DNA of 64,000 nucleotides, taken from Amycolatopsis sacchari. Lineage in GTDB: Bacteria; Actinomycetota; Actinomycetes; Mycobacteriales; Pseudonocardiaceae. The stretch is taken from contig NZ_FORP01000005.1 in the NCBI RefSeq assembly GCF_900114035.1, positions 62,001 to 126,000 of the forward strand, read 5' to 3'. Made by a program: the position numbers and the translations under genes. Numbering within the stretch: position 1 is the stretch's first letter; each line of letters starts with the position of its first letter. The notes beneath the pieces were generated by a model. The model did not search any database. It saw nothing but the letters and a program-made list of their open reading frames with translations, and had not been told where the DNA came from. Below are positions 24,356-33,146 of this stretch, in pieces.

Positions 24356-27300
24356 GTGTCAGACTCCCCGGCGATGCACACGCCCTCGGACCTCGCCGAC
24401 CTGCTCGAATGCGAGCACCGCAGCATCCTCAAACAGGCCTTCGCCGCCGGGCTGCCCGGCGCGCCACGGCCGGAGTCCGGCGGTGACCAGCTCGCGGTGA
24501 AACACGGGCAGGCACACGAACAGGCCACGCTCGCGCGGTTCCGCGAGGAGCACCCGGCGCTCGTCGAGATCGACTTCCGGGACCGCGCGAAGGCTGTCGC
24601 GGCGACAGCGGATGCCCTGCGCGCCGGGGCGCCCGTCATCTACCAGGCCGTGTTCGACGACGGCGAGTTCACCGGCCGCGCGGATTTCCTCGTGCGTGAC
24701 GCGCAAGGCCGCTACGAGGTGCACGACACCAAGCTCGCCCGGCACGCCCGGCCCGCCGCCGTGCTGCAGGTCGCCGCGTACGCCGACGCGTTGCGCCGGG
24801 AGGGCTGGCCCGCGGGACCGGACATGCACCTGCTGCTGGGTGACGGCGGCACCGCCACCCTGCACGTCGACGACTTCCTGCCGCTGCTGCACCGCCTGCG
24901 CGCCAAGCTGATCGGCCGTCCCGCACGCCTGCCGGAGAAGCTGTGGGCGGACGAGCGGCCCGCCTGCACGGGGTGCGCCTTCGCGCGCCACTGCGCGGAA
25001 GGCCGGGAAGCCGACCGGGATCTCGCGCTCGTCGCCGGGATCCGGTCGGACCAGCGGCGCAAGCTCGCCGCCGCCGGGCTCGGCACGATCGACCGCCTGG
25101 CGACCGCCGACGCCGAGGAACGGCCGCGCGACATGTCCGTGCGCACGTTCTCGGCCCTGCGGGCGCAGGCGGCGATCCAGGTGCGGCAGGACGTCACGGG
25201 CAAGATCAGCTACGAGGTCGTCGACCCGGCGGCGCTGGCCGAACTGCCACCGCCGCGCCCGGGTGACGTGTTCTTCGACATGGAGGGCGATCCGTACGCG
25301 CTGGGCGGTACCGGGCTGGAGTACCTGTTCGGCGCCGTCACCCCGGACGGCGGGTTCACGCCGTTCTGGGCGCATTCGCGGGCGGAGGAGAAGCGGGCGT
25401 TCGAACGGTTCGTGGACTTCGCGACCGAGCGGCTGGCCGCCGACCCGGAGGCCCACATCTACCACTACGCCCCCTACGAGACGACGGCGCTCAAACGCCT
25501 GGCCGCACTGCACGGCACGCGCGAGGAAGCCGTCGACGAGCTGCTGCGCCGGGGCGCGCTCGTCGACCTCTACGCCGTGGTGCGCAAGTCCTTGCGCGTC
25601 TCGCAGCGGTCCTACTCCATCAAGTACCTCGAACCGCTGTACATGCCGCAGGCGCGGGACGGGGACGTGAAGACGGCCGCGTCGAGCATCGAGGCGTACG
25701 AGGAGTACCTCACGCTCACCCGGCTCGGGGAGGACGATCACGCGGCGGAGGTACTGCGGGGTATCTCCGACTACAACTCCTACGACTGCGTCTCGACCTT
25801 GCGCCTGTTCGAGTTCCTGCACCGGGTCCGCGAGGAAGCGGGCATCGAACCACCACCGCGGCCCGAGGAGTCCGAAATGGACACTCTGCTGCGGGACACC
25901 ACCGAGCAGCTCGACGCCGAGCGCCGGGCCGAGCGCGCCGCCCACCTCGCCGGCCTGGTCGACGCGCTGACCGGGTCCGGCGACGAGGCGGCGGCGTTGC
26001 TCGCGGCGTGCGTCGGCTACCACCGGCGGGAGACCAACCCCGCGTGGTGGGAGTTCTTCCGCCAGCTCGCCGCGCCGCTCGCCGAGCTCGAAGCCGACCA
26101 GACGTGTGCGGTGCCGGTGTCGGTGCACGCGGGGGAGTGGGTGCCGCCGTCGGGCCGCCAGCGCAAGGCGAAGCGCACGCTCGTCCTCGCGTGCGATCCC
26201 GACCGGCCCCACCCCTTCGCGCCCGGCGACCAGGTCCGGTTGCGTTACGGCGCCGAGGCGCGGGACGCGCGGGTGGTGGACGCGACGGCCGAAGAGCTGA
26301 CGCTGGAGGAGAGCTGCCAGGTCGGCGAGACCACGGACGAGCGGCCGGTGGCGGTGCTGCCGGGCAGCCCGGTGCGCCCCACGCCGAAGGACGAGGCGGT
26401 CGCCGAGCTCGCGCAGTTCGTCGTCGACCGGCTGCCGGACCTGCCCGCGCACCCCGGGATCGACCTGCTGCGCCGGATCCCGCCCCGGCTGCGGGGCGGC
26501 GGACCGCTGCCCGAGCCGGGCGACGACCTGGTGCGCACCGTCATCGAAGCCGTGGACGCGCTCGACGGTTCGGCGCTCGCCGTGCAGGGCCCGCCGGGCG
26601 CGGGCAAGACCTACCTCGCCGGGCGGCTCATCGCGCACCTCGTCCGGTCCGGCCGGACCGTCGCGGTGACGTCGAACAGCCACAAGGCGGTGGAAAACGT
26701 GCTGGCGGCGGCGAAGGCGACCGCGCCGGAGCTGCCGTGCGCGAAGCGGCCGCGCAAGCCCGGTGACGAACAGCCGTGGGACCAGCCGAAGACCAACGAC
26801 GCGCTCGTGCGGTGGCGCGCCGAGCACGAGGACGGGCACCTCGTCGGCGGCACGGCGTGGACGTTCGCGAACGCGGCGGTGCGCGCCGAGCCGTTCGACG
26901 TGCTGATCGTCGACGAGGCGGGCCAGTTCGCGCTCGCCGACGCGCTGGCCGTGTCCACCGCGGCACGCAACCTCGTGCTGCTGGGCGATCCGCAGCAGCT
27001 GCCGCAGGTCGTGCAGGGCACGCACCCGGCGGGCGCGGAGGCGTCCGCACTGGGGCACCTGCTCGGCGACGCCGACGTGATCCCGCCCGGGCTGGGTTAC
27101 TTCCTCGACCAGACCCGGCGGATGCACCCGGACGTGTGTGCACCGGTGTCGCGGCTGTCCTACGCGGGACGGCTGCACGCGCACCCGTCCACGGCCGAGC
27201 GCGGCATCGACGGCGTGGCGTCCGGGCTGCACCTGCTGGAGGTGGACCACCGCGGCAACACCACGCGCTCGGTCGAGGAGGCCGCGGCGGTGGTGGACCT

Positions 27301-27715
27301 GGTGTCGGCGCTGCACGGTCGCAAGTGGACGGACCACGACGGCGTGCGCCCGCTGGACGACGAGGACATCCTGGTCGTCGCGCCGTACAACATGCAGGTG
27401 CGCGTGGTGGCGCGGGCGCTGGAGCGGGCGGGGCACCCGGGCGTGCGGGTGGGCACGGTGGACCGCTTCCAGGGGCAGGAGGCGCCGGTGGTGATCGCGA
27501 CGATGACGTCGTCGTCGGCGGTGGACCTCCCGCGGGGACTGGATTTCCTGCTCTCGCGCAACCGGCTGAACGTCGCGTTGTCCCGGGCGCAGGCGGTGGC
27601 GGTGCTGGTGTGCTCGCCGCACCTGGTGGAGGCCGACATCCGGACCGTCGACCAGATGCGGCTCGTCTCGGGGATGATCGGCCTGATGGACGGCGCGCGG
27701 CGCTGGGAGTGGTGA
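24356..27715 (+). CDS. Cas4/RecB-like Fe-S nuclease, RNase H-like domain and SF1 helicase in one chain (TM0106 family)
   Basis: 1119 aa. Residues ~15-215 form a PD-(D/E)XK nuclease: GRADFL, YEVHDTK and VLQVAAYADAL are the catalytic motifs. One cysteine near the start (Cys19 in LLECEH) plus Cys204, Cys207 and Cys213 (CTGCAFARHC) reproduce the 1+3 cysteine pattern that holds a 4Fe-4S cluster in Cas4 and AddB. A predicted RNase H-like domain follows (GDVFFDMEGDP, about residue 303). The C-terminal Dna2/Upf1-like SF1 helicase has Walker A GPPGAGKT (about residue 745), Walker B LIVDEAGQFALADA, and motif VI LNVALSRAQ. It is a probable DNA repair or processing enzyme; no partner or defence genes adjoin it. 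Start GTG 24356 or ATG 24374. Confidence 0.88.
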   Translation: MSDSPAMHTPSDLADLLECEHRSILKQAFAAGLPGAPRPESGGDQLAVKHGQAHEQATLARFREEHPALVEIDFRDRAKAVAATADALRAGAPVIYQAVFDDGEFTGRADFLVRDAQGRYEVHDTKLARHARPAAVLQVAAYADALRREGWPAGPDMHLLLGDGGTATLHVDDFLPLLHRLRAKLIGRPARLPEKLWADERPACTGCAFARHCAEGREADRDLALVAGIRSDQRRKLAAAGLGTIDRLATADAEERPRDMSVRTFSALRAQAAIQVRQDVTGKISYEVVDPAALAELPPPRPGDVFFDMEGDPYALGGTGLEYLFGAVTPDGGFTPFWAHSRAEEKRAFERFVDFATERLAADPEAHIYHYAPYETTALKRLAALHGTREEAVDELLRRGALVDLYAVVRKSLRVSQRSYSIKYLEPLYMPQARDGDVKTAASSIEAYEEYLTLTRLGEDDHAAEVLRGISDYNSYDCVSTLRLFEFLHRVREEAGIEPPPRPEESEMDTLLRDTTEQLDAERRAERAAHLAGLVDALTGSGDEAAALLAACVGYHRRETNPAWWEFFRQLAAPLAELEADQTCAVPVSVHAGEWVPPSGRQRKAKRTLVLACDPDRPHPFAPGDQVRLRYGAEARDARVVDATAEELTLEESCQVGETTDERPVAVLPGSPVRPTPKDEAVAELAQFVVDRLPDLPAHPGIDLLRRIPPRLRGGGPLPEPGDDLVRTVIEAVDALDGSALAVQGPPGAGKTYLAGRLIAHLVRSGRTVAVTSNSHKAVENVLAAAKATAPELPCAKRPRKPGDEQPWDQPKTNDALVRWRAEHEDGHLVGGTAWTFANAAVRAEPFDVLIVDEAGQFALADALAVSTAARNLVLLGDPQQLPQVVQGTHPAGAEASALGHLLGDADVIPPGLGYFLDQTRRMHPDVCAPVSRLSYAGRLHAHPSTAERGIDGVASGLHLLEVDHRGNTTRSVEEAAAVVDLVSALHGRKWTDHDGVRPLDDEDILVVAPYNMQVRVVARALERAGHPGVRVGTVDRFQGQEAPVVIATMTSSSAVDLPRGLDFLLSRNRLNVALSRAQAVAVLVCSPHLVEADIRTVDQMRLVSGMIGLMDGARRWEW

Positions 27716-27758
27716 CCCTGGCGCTCCCGCGGACGGCCGGGCGGTGCTACCCTGTCCT

Positions 27759-27775
27759 ATACCCATGGGGGGTAT
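27759..27775 (+). promoter_or_regulatory. CsoR/CstR-type operator upstream of the DUF4396 gene
   Basis: ATACCC-ATGGG-GGGTAT, a perfect 6-5-6 palindrome with G/C-tract arms, has the form bound by copper- or persulfide-sensing CsoR-family repressors. It lies 16 bp before the DUF4396 start. No csoR gene is in the window. Confidence 0.6.
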
Positions 27776-27791
27776 GGAAGGAGCAGCTCCG

Positions 27792-28259
27792 ATGGACCAC
27801 ACGGCGCACCACGCGGGCACGCATCCGGCGACCTGGGCCGCCGCGGCGCAGGCGACCCTGCACTGCCTGACCGGCTGCGCCATCGGCGAGGTGCTCGGCA
27901 TGGTCATCGGCACCGCCGCGGACCTGCACGGCGCCGCGACCGTGGTGCTGTCGGTCGCGCTGGCGTTCGTGTTCGGTTACGCCCTGACGATGCGCGGGGT
28001 GCTGCGGGCCGGGGTCGGCGTGCGGACCGCGCTGAAGGTCGCGCTGGCCGCCGACACCGTGTCGATCGCGGTGATGGAGGTCCTCGACAACACGGTCATG
28101 GTCGCCGTGCCGGGCGCGATGGACGCCGGGCTGGGCGACGTGCTGTTCTGGGCCTCGCTGGCCGGTTCACTGGTGGTGGCGTTCCTGCTCACCACGCCTG
28201 TCAACAAGTGGCTGATCGGCCGCGGCAAGGGTCACGCCGTCGTGCACCGGTACCACTGA
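27792..28259 (+). CDS. DUF4396-domain membrane protein with a histidine-rich N-terminus
   Basis: 155 aa from the ATG at 27792, which is preceded by AAGGAG at good distance. The first residues are rich in histidine (MDHTAHHAGTH), followed by four hydrophobic segments (around CLTGCAIGEVLGMVIGTA, VLSVALAFVFGYALTM, VALAADTVSIAVMEVL and VLFWASLAGSLVVAFLLTTP). Genes of this family often lie near copper or thiol stress functions. Together with the CsoR-type operator this suggests a metal- or sulfur-stress membrane protein; its activity is unknown. The last 28 bp overlap the convergent tetR gene. Confidence 0.75.
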   Translation: MDHTAHHAGTHPATWAAAAQATLHCLTGCAIGEVLGMVIGTAADLHGAATVVLSVALAFVFGYALTMRGVLRAGVGVRTALKVALAADTVSIAVMEVLDNTVMVAVPGAMDAGLGDVLFWASLAGSLVVAFLLTTPVNKWLIGRGKGHAVVHRYH

Positions 28260-28855
28260 CGCCGCGCCGCGAGGCCGTGCAGCAGCGGCAGGTACACGTC
28301 GTCGACGAGCTGGCCGATCGCCTCCTCGTCGATGGGGCCGCGCAACAGGAGGGTCTCGTTGCGGATGAGGTCGAGCGGCAGCCGCGCCGTCCTGGCGGGG
28401 AGCTCCAGCTCGGGCAGCTCGCCGCGGTCGACCGCTCGCCGCACGACCTCGCGGACCTTGTCGCCGAGCGGCGACCTGACGAGCCGCTGGTGCAGCAGCT
28501 TGCTCACCTCGGGGTGCCGGAAGGCCTCGCCCATCACGCCCGCGATCACCTCGGTCATCACGCTGTTCGCGCGGTCGCCGACCCGGCGGAACAGGGCGAG
28601 CAGGTCCCCGCGCAGGCTGCCGGTGTCGGGCAGGGGCGCGAACCTGCCCGGCGCCTGCTGGGCCCACGCGGCGAGCACCAGCTCGGCGCGGCTGGGCCAG
28701 CGCCGGTAGATGACCGGTTTGCTGGTGCGGGCCCGCTTCGCGACGCCTTCGATGGTCAGCGCGTTGTAGCCGACCTGGATCAGTTCCTCCCAGGTGGCGT
28801 TGAGGATCTCCTGCTCGAGTTCCTCGCCCCGGCGGCGTGACTTCGGCTCGGGCAC
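28232..28855 (-). CDS. TetR-family regulator of the ABC exporter
   Basis: 207 aa. N-terminal helix-turn-helix (LTIEGVAKRARTSKPVIYRR, about residues 33-52) and a C-terminal TetR_C-type domain. GTG start at 28855 with AAGGAGG upstream. It is divergent from a two-gene ABC exporter, with an ATACG-TTG-CGTAT palindrome between. This is the common layout of a drug-sensing repressor and its efflux pump. The ligand is unknown. Confidence 0.87.
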   Translation of the reverse strand: MPEPKSRRRGEELEQEILNATWEELIQVGYNALTIEGVAKRARTSKPVIYRRWPSRAELVLAAWAQQAPGRFAPLPDTGSLRGDLLALFRRVGDRANSVMTEVIAGVMGEAFRHPEVSKLLHQRLVRSPLGDKVREVVRRAVDRGELPELELPARTARLPLDLIRNETLLLRGPIDEEAIGQLVDDVYLPLLHGLAARRQWYRCTTA

Positions 28856-28868
28856 CGGCCTCCTTAAA

Positions 28869-28881
28869 ATACGTTGCGTAT
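28869..28881. promoter_or_regulatory. Operator between tetR and the ABC exporter genes
   Basis: ATACG-TTG-CGTAT (5-3-5) lies 13 bp before the tetR start. It overlaps a possible plus-strand promoter (TTGCGT, 15-bp spacer, GATACT at 28895-28900). A second AGATACGTT-like half-site lies at 28912-28920. Confidence 0.55.
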
Positions 28882-28930
28882 CTTATCCTCCTCGGATACT
28901 GTGCCCATATTAGATACGTTCGGTTTCTCC

Positions 28931-30676
28931 ATGGGGGACCTGTTGCTCATCCGCCTGTTGCGCACCCACCTGCGCCCCTACCGGCAGGAGCTCACGCTCG
29001 TCATCGTGCTGCAGCTGATCGGCACGGTGGCGTCGCTGTACCTGCCCAGCCTGAACGCGGACATCATCGACTTCGGTGTCGTCCGCGGGGACACCGGCTA
29101 CATCCTGTCGACCGGCGGCTGGATGCTGGCCATCACGACGCTGCAGATCCTGTGCTCGGCCGGTGCCGTCTACTTCAGCGCCCGCGCCGCGATGGGCTTC
29201 GGCCGCGACGTGCGTGCCGCGATCTTCTCCCGCGTCGGCGACTTCTCCGCGCGTGAGGTCGCGCAGTTCGGCGCCCCGTCGCTGATCACGCGCACCACCA
29301 ACGACGTGCAGCAGGTGCAGCTGCTGGTGGTGATGGTGTGCACCCTGCTCGTCATCGCGCCGATCACGGGCGTCGCCGGCATCATCCTCGCGCTGCGCGA
29401 GGACGTCGGGCTGTCGTGGCTGCTGCTGGTGTGCGTGCCCGTGCTGCTGATCGCGATCGGCTCGATCGTGGTCCGCATGGTGCCGCAGTTCCGCCGCATG
29501 CAGGAGCGCATCGACCAGGTCAACCGCGTGCTCCGCGAACAGCTGACCGGTATCCGCGTGGTCCGCGCGTTCGTCCGCGAGGACGCGGAGACCCGCCGCT
29601 TCGGCGACGCGAACTCCACGCTGACCGACACCGCGCTGCGCGTGGGCAAGCTGCAGGCGCTGATCTTCCCGACCGTCCTGCTGGTCCTCAACGCCTCCAG
29701 CGTGGCGGTGCTGTGGTTCGGCGCGCACCGCGTCGACGCGGGGCAGATGCAGATCGGGGCGCTCACGGCGTTCCTGAACTACCTGCTGCAGATCCTGATG
29801 GCCGTCATGATGGCGACGTTCATCTCGATCATGATCCCGCGGGCGGCGGTGTGCGCCGAGCGCATCCAGGAGGTGCTGGGCACCGAGCCGTCGGTGAGCC
29901 CGCCGCTCGCCCCGGTGCGGGAGCTGCGGGCGCACGCGGAGCTGGAGTTCCGCGGGGTCGAGTTCCGCTACCCCGGCGCGGCCGAGCCGGTGCTGCGGGA
30001 CATCTCGTTCACCGCGCGGGCCGGCACCACGACGGCGATCATCGGCAGCACCGGCGCGGGCAAGACGACCCTGCTGTCGCTGGTCGCGCGGCTGATCGAC
30101 GTGACGGCGGGCGCGGTGCTCGTCGACGGCGCCGACGTGCGGGAGCTGGAGCCGGAAGTGCTGTGGCGGCGGATCGGGCTGGTACCGCAGAAGGCGTACC
30201 TGTTCACCGGCACGGTGGCGGCGAACCTCCGGTACGGCAACCCGGACGCCACGGACGAGGAACTGTGGGAGGCGCTGGAGATCGCGCAGGCGCGGGAGTT
30301 CGTCGAGGCGATGCCGGGCGGGCTGGAGGCGCCGATCGCGCAGGGCGGCACGAACGTCTCCGGCGGGCAGCGGCAGCGGTTGTCCATCGCCCGCGCGCTC
30401 GTGCGGAAACCGGAGATCTTCCTGTTCGACGACTCGTTCTCGGCGCTGGACCTCGCGACCGACGCGGCGGTGCGTGCGGCGCTGCGCCCGCACACGCGGG
30501 ACGCGGCGGTGCTCGTGGTCGCCCAGCGCGTGTCCACGATCCTCGACGCCGACCGGATCCTGGTGCTGGACGGCGGTTCCCTCGTCGCCGCCGGCACCCA
30601 CCGCGAACTGCTCGCGACCTCTCCGACGTACCAGGAGATCGTGCAGTCCCAGCTGACGCCTGAGGAGGCGGCGTGA
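28931..30676 (+). CDS. ABC exporter half-transporter with a degenerate ATP site (subunit A)
   Basis: 581 aa from ATG 28931. A six-helix type-1 exporter membrane domain (residues ~10-315) is fused to a nucleotide-binding domain. That domain has Walker A IGSTGAGKTTLLSL, signature NVSGGQRQRLSIARAL, and Walker B FLFDDSFSALD. The residue after the Walker B aspartate is Asp, not the catalytic Glu, so this subunit contributes the non-hydrolysing half of a heterodimer, as in BmrC and TM287. The start codon is uncertain (GTG at 28901 is possible). It overlaps the next gene by 4 bp and is controlled by the divergent TetR protein. Confidence 0.9.
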   Translation: MGDLLLIRLLRTHLRPYRQELTLVIVLQLIGTVASLYLPSLNADIIDFGVVRGDTGYILSTGGWMLAITTLQILCSAGAVYFSARAAMGFGRDVRAAIFSRVGDFSAREVAQFGAPSLITRTTNDVQQVQLLVVMVCTLLVIAPITGVAGIILALREDVGLSWLLLVCVPVLLIAIGSIVVRMVPQFRRMQERIDQVNRVLREQLTGIRVVRAFVREDAETRRFGDANSTLTDTALRVGKLQALIFPTVLLVLNASSVAVLWFGAHRVDAGQMQIGALTAFLNYLLQILMAVMMATFISIMIPRAAVCAERIQEVLGTEPSVSPPLAPVRELRAHAELEFRGVEFRYPGAAEPVLRDISFTARAGTTTAIIGSTGAGKTTLLSLVARLIDVTAGAVLVDGADVRELEPEVLWRRIGLVPQKAYLFTGTVAANLRYGNPDATDEELWEALEIAQAREFVEAMPGGLEAPIAQGGTNVSGGQRQRLSIARALVRKPEIFLFDDSFSALDLATDAAVRAALRPHTRDAAVLVVAQRVSTILDADRILVLDGGSLVAAGTHRELLATSPTYQEIVQSQLTPEEAA

Positions 30677-32553
30677 CCACCACGGAGAACCGCCCGGCGG
30701 CGCCGCGGCCGCAGCCGGGGCCGATCGGGCGCGGGATGCCCGGCATGGGCATGGGGATGCCCGTCAGCAAGGCCAAGAACTTCCGCACCTCCGCCAGGCG
30801 CCTCGCCGAGCGGCTGAAACCGGAGCGCTTCGCGTTCGCGGCCGTCGTCGCGCTGGGTGTGGTCAGCGTGGCCTTCTCCGTCGCCGGGCCGAAACTGCTC
30901 GGCGAGGCCACCGACGTCATCTTCGACGGCGTGCTCGGCCGGCTGCGGCACGTGCCCGGCGCGGGCATCGACTTCGGCGCGCTGGGCACGGTGCTCATGT
31001 GGGTGCTGGTGCTGTACGTGCTGGGCTCGCTGTTCGGCCTGCTGCAGGGCCGTCTGCTCAACAGCGTCGTGCAGCGCGTGGTGTTCCGGCTGCGGTCCGA
31101 CGTCGAGGAGAAGCTGCACCGGCTGCCGTTGCGCTACTTCGACGGGCAGCCCCGCGGCGAGCTGCTTTCCCGTGTCACCAACGACATCGACAACATCTCG
31201 TCGACCTTGCAGCAGACGCTGAGCCAGCTGCTCACGTCCCTGCTCACGGTGCTCGGCGTCATCGTGATGATGCTGACGATCTCCCCGCTGCTGACGCTCA
31301 TCGCGCTCGCCGTGATCCCGCTGTCGGTGCTCGTCACGGGGCAGATCGGAAAGCGCTCTCAGAAGCTGTTCATCGCGCAGTGGCGGCACACCGGCGCGCT
31401 CAACGCGCACATCGAGGAGTCGTTCACCGGGCACCAGCTGGTCAAGGTGTTCGGCAGGCAGCGCGAGTCGGAGGCGGAGTTCCGCCGCCGCAACGACGAC
31501 CTGCACGACGCGGCGCTGGGCGCGCAGTTCGTGTCGGGGCTGATCATGCCCGCGATGATGTTCCTGTCCAACCTCAGCTACGTCGTGGTGGCGGTGGTCG
31601 GCGGGCTGCGGATCACGTCGGGTGCGATGTCGCTGGGCGAGGTCCAGGCGTTCATCCAGTACTCGCGCCAGTTCACGCAGCCGCTGACGCAGGTCGCGTC
31701 GATGGCGAACCTCCTGCAGTCCGGGGTCGCCTCCGCCGAGCGGGTGTTCGAGCTGCTCGACGCCGAGGAGCAGGAGCCCGACCCTCGCGACCCGGCGCGG
31801 CTGCCCGAGGAGCGGCGCGGGCGGGTCGAGTTCGAGGACGTGAGCTTCTCCTACCGCGACGACCAGCCGCTCATCGAGCATCTGTCGCTGGTGGCGGAGC
31901 CGGGGCAGACGGTCGCGATCGTCGGGCCGACGGGGGCGGGGAAGACGACGCTGGTGAACCTCGTGATGCGGTTCTACGAGCTGGACGCGGGGCGCATCAC
32001 CCTCGACGGCGTGGACATCACGGAGCTGCGCCGCGAGGACCTGCGGTCGCGGATCGGGATGGTGCTGCAGGACACGTGGCTGTTCGGCGGCACGATCCGC
32101 GACAACATCGCCTACGGGAAGCCGGGCGCCACGGAGGAGGAGATTCTGGCGGCGGCGAAGGCGGCGTTCGTGGACCGGTTCGTGCGCACCCTGCCCGACG
32201 GCTACGACACGGTGATCGACGAGGAGGGCAGCAACGTCAGCGCGGGGGAGAAGCAGCTGCTGACGATCGCGCGGGCGTTCCTGGCGTCGCCGTCGCTGCT
32301 GATCCTCGACGAGGCGACGAGCTCGGTCGACACCCGTACGGAGGCGCTGGTCCAGCACGCGATGGCGGCGCTGCGGACGGCCCGCACGAGCTTCGTGATC
32401 GCACACCGCCTGTCCACGATCCGCGACGCGGACCTGATCCTGGTGATGGAGTCGGGCCGCATCGTCGAGCAGGGCACGCACGAGGAGCTGCTGGCGGCGC
32501 GGGGTGCTTATCACCGGTTGTATTCGGCGCAGTTCGCGCAGGCGGCGGGATGA
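30673..32553 (+). CDS. ABC exporter half-transporter with the canonical catalytic site (subunit B)
   Basis: 626 aa. A cytoplasmic N-terminal extension rich in Pro, Gly and Met (RGMPGMGMGMPVSKAKN) precedes the six-helix membrane domain. The nucleotide-binding domain has Walker A VGPTGAGKTTLVNL, signature NVSAGEKQLLTIARAF (SAGE rather than SGGQ), and Walker B LLILDEATSSVD with catalytic Glu. Paired with subunit A it forms a heterodimeric multidrug exporter of the LmrCD/BmrCD/MdlAB type. GTG start at 30673, overlapping the previous stop. Confidence 0.92.
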   Translation: MTTTENRPAAPRPQPGPIGRGMPGMGMGMPVSKAKNFRTSARRLAERLKPERFAFAAVVALGVVSVAFSVAGPKLLGEATDVIFDGVLGRLRHVPGAGIDFGALGTVLMWVLVLYVLGSLFGLLQGRLLNSVVQRVVFRLRSDVEEKLHRLPLRYFDGQPRGELLSRVTNDIDNISSTLQQTLSQLLTSLLTVLGVIVMMLTISPLLTLIALAVIPLSVLVTGQIGKRSQKLFIAQWRHTGALNAHIEESFTGHQLVKVFGRQRESEAEFRRRNDDLHDAALGAQFVSGLIMPAMMFLSNLSYVVVAVVGGLRITSGAMSLGEVQAFIQYSRQFTQPLTQVASMANLLQSGVASAERVFELLDAEEQEPDPRDPARLPEERRGRVEFEDVSFSYRDDQPLIEHLSLVAEPGQTVAIVGPTGAGKTTLVNLVMRFYELDAGRITLDGVDITELRREDLRSRIGMVLQDTWLFGGTIRDNIAYGKPGATEEEILAAAKAAFVDRFVRTLPDGYDTVIDEEGSNVSAGEKQLLTIARAFLASPSLLILDEATSSVDTRTEALVQHAMAALRTARTSFVIAHRLSTIRDADLILVMESGRIVEQGTHEELLAARGAYHRLYSAQFAQAAG

Positions 32554-33146
32554 TGGGGTTCGCCTCGTCCTGACGGGACGCGCCCCTGCCCGGCGTGCAC
32601 GTGGTGACGCGGGGCGGGGGCGCGGGCTGGGGCGTGGGTTGCCGCCGCTCGGTGACGCCACGCGCCGCCTTTCCCAGGCCACTGCTGACCTCCGCGGGGC
32701 AGGCCCCGCCGCGCGGCCTTGGTGACTCCGCGTGGCGGGGCCTGCCCCGCCACTGCTGCCCGCCCTGGCGCGGCGCCGGGCTCTGGCTACCGGCCCGCCG
32801 GGCGGCGCCCCGTTCGCCAAGCCGGGCCAACCCCGCTCGCCCCGCCACCGCCACCGCCCGGCACCGGCGACCACCCCGCTCGCCTGCGCGGGCGGGCCGC
32901 CCGCCCCGCCACTGCCGCCCCGCTACCGCCGCCCCGCCACTGCCGCCCCGCTCAGCGCCGCCCCGCCACCGCCGCCCCGCTCAGCGCTGCCGCGCCACTG
33001 CCGCCCCGCCACTGCCGCCCCGCCACTGCCGCCCCGCCACTGCCGCCCCGCCACCGCCGCCCCGCCACCGCCACCGCCCGGCACCGGCGACCACCCCGCC
33101 CGCTTGCGCGGGCGGGCGGCCCGTCGCCCCGCCACCGCCGCCCCGC
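32554..33146. repeat. 593-bp GC-rich repeat block between convergent genes
   Basis: No gene is supported. Direct repeats are layered. A 14-bp unit (GCCCCGCCACTGCC) recurs around 32998-33055. A 39-bp segment at 32841-32879 returns unchanged at 33061-33099 (220 bp apart). A 32-bp segment at 32965-32996 returns at 33131-33162, where it includes the stop codon and last codons of the SDR gene. The left part holds two ~60-bp units around 32650-32760. Expected terminators for the two convergent genes are not distinguishable within this sequence. Confidence 0.75.

Noticed and set aside
24359-27913. A 1184-codon open frame antisense to the nuclease-helicase gene
   Set aside because: It is full of R, H, Q, V and P in the pattern of an antisense GC-rich shadow and has no recognisable domain. 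The sense strand shows all nuclease and helicase motifs.
29968-32874. A 968-codon minus-strand frame across the ABC exporter genes
   Set aside because: It is antisense to the Walker A, signature and Walker B motifs of two well-supported ABC subunits.
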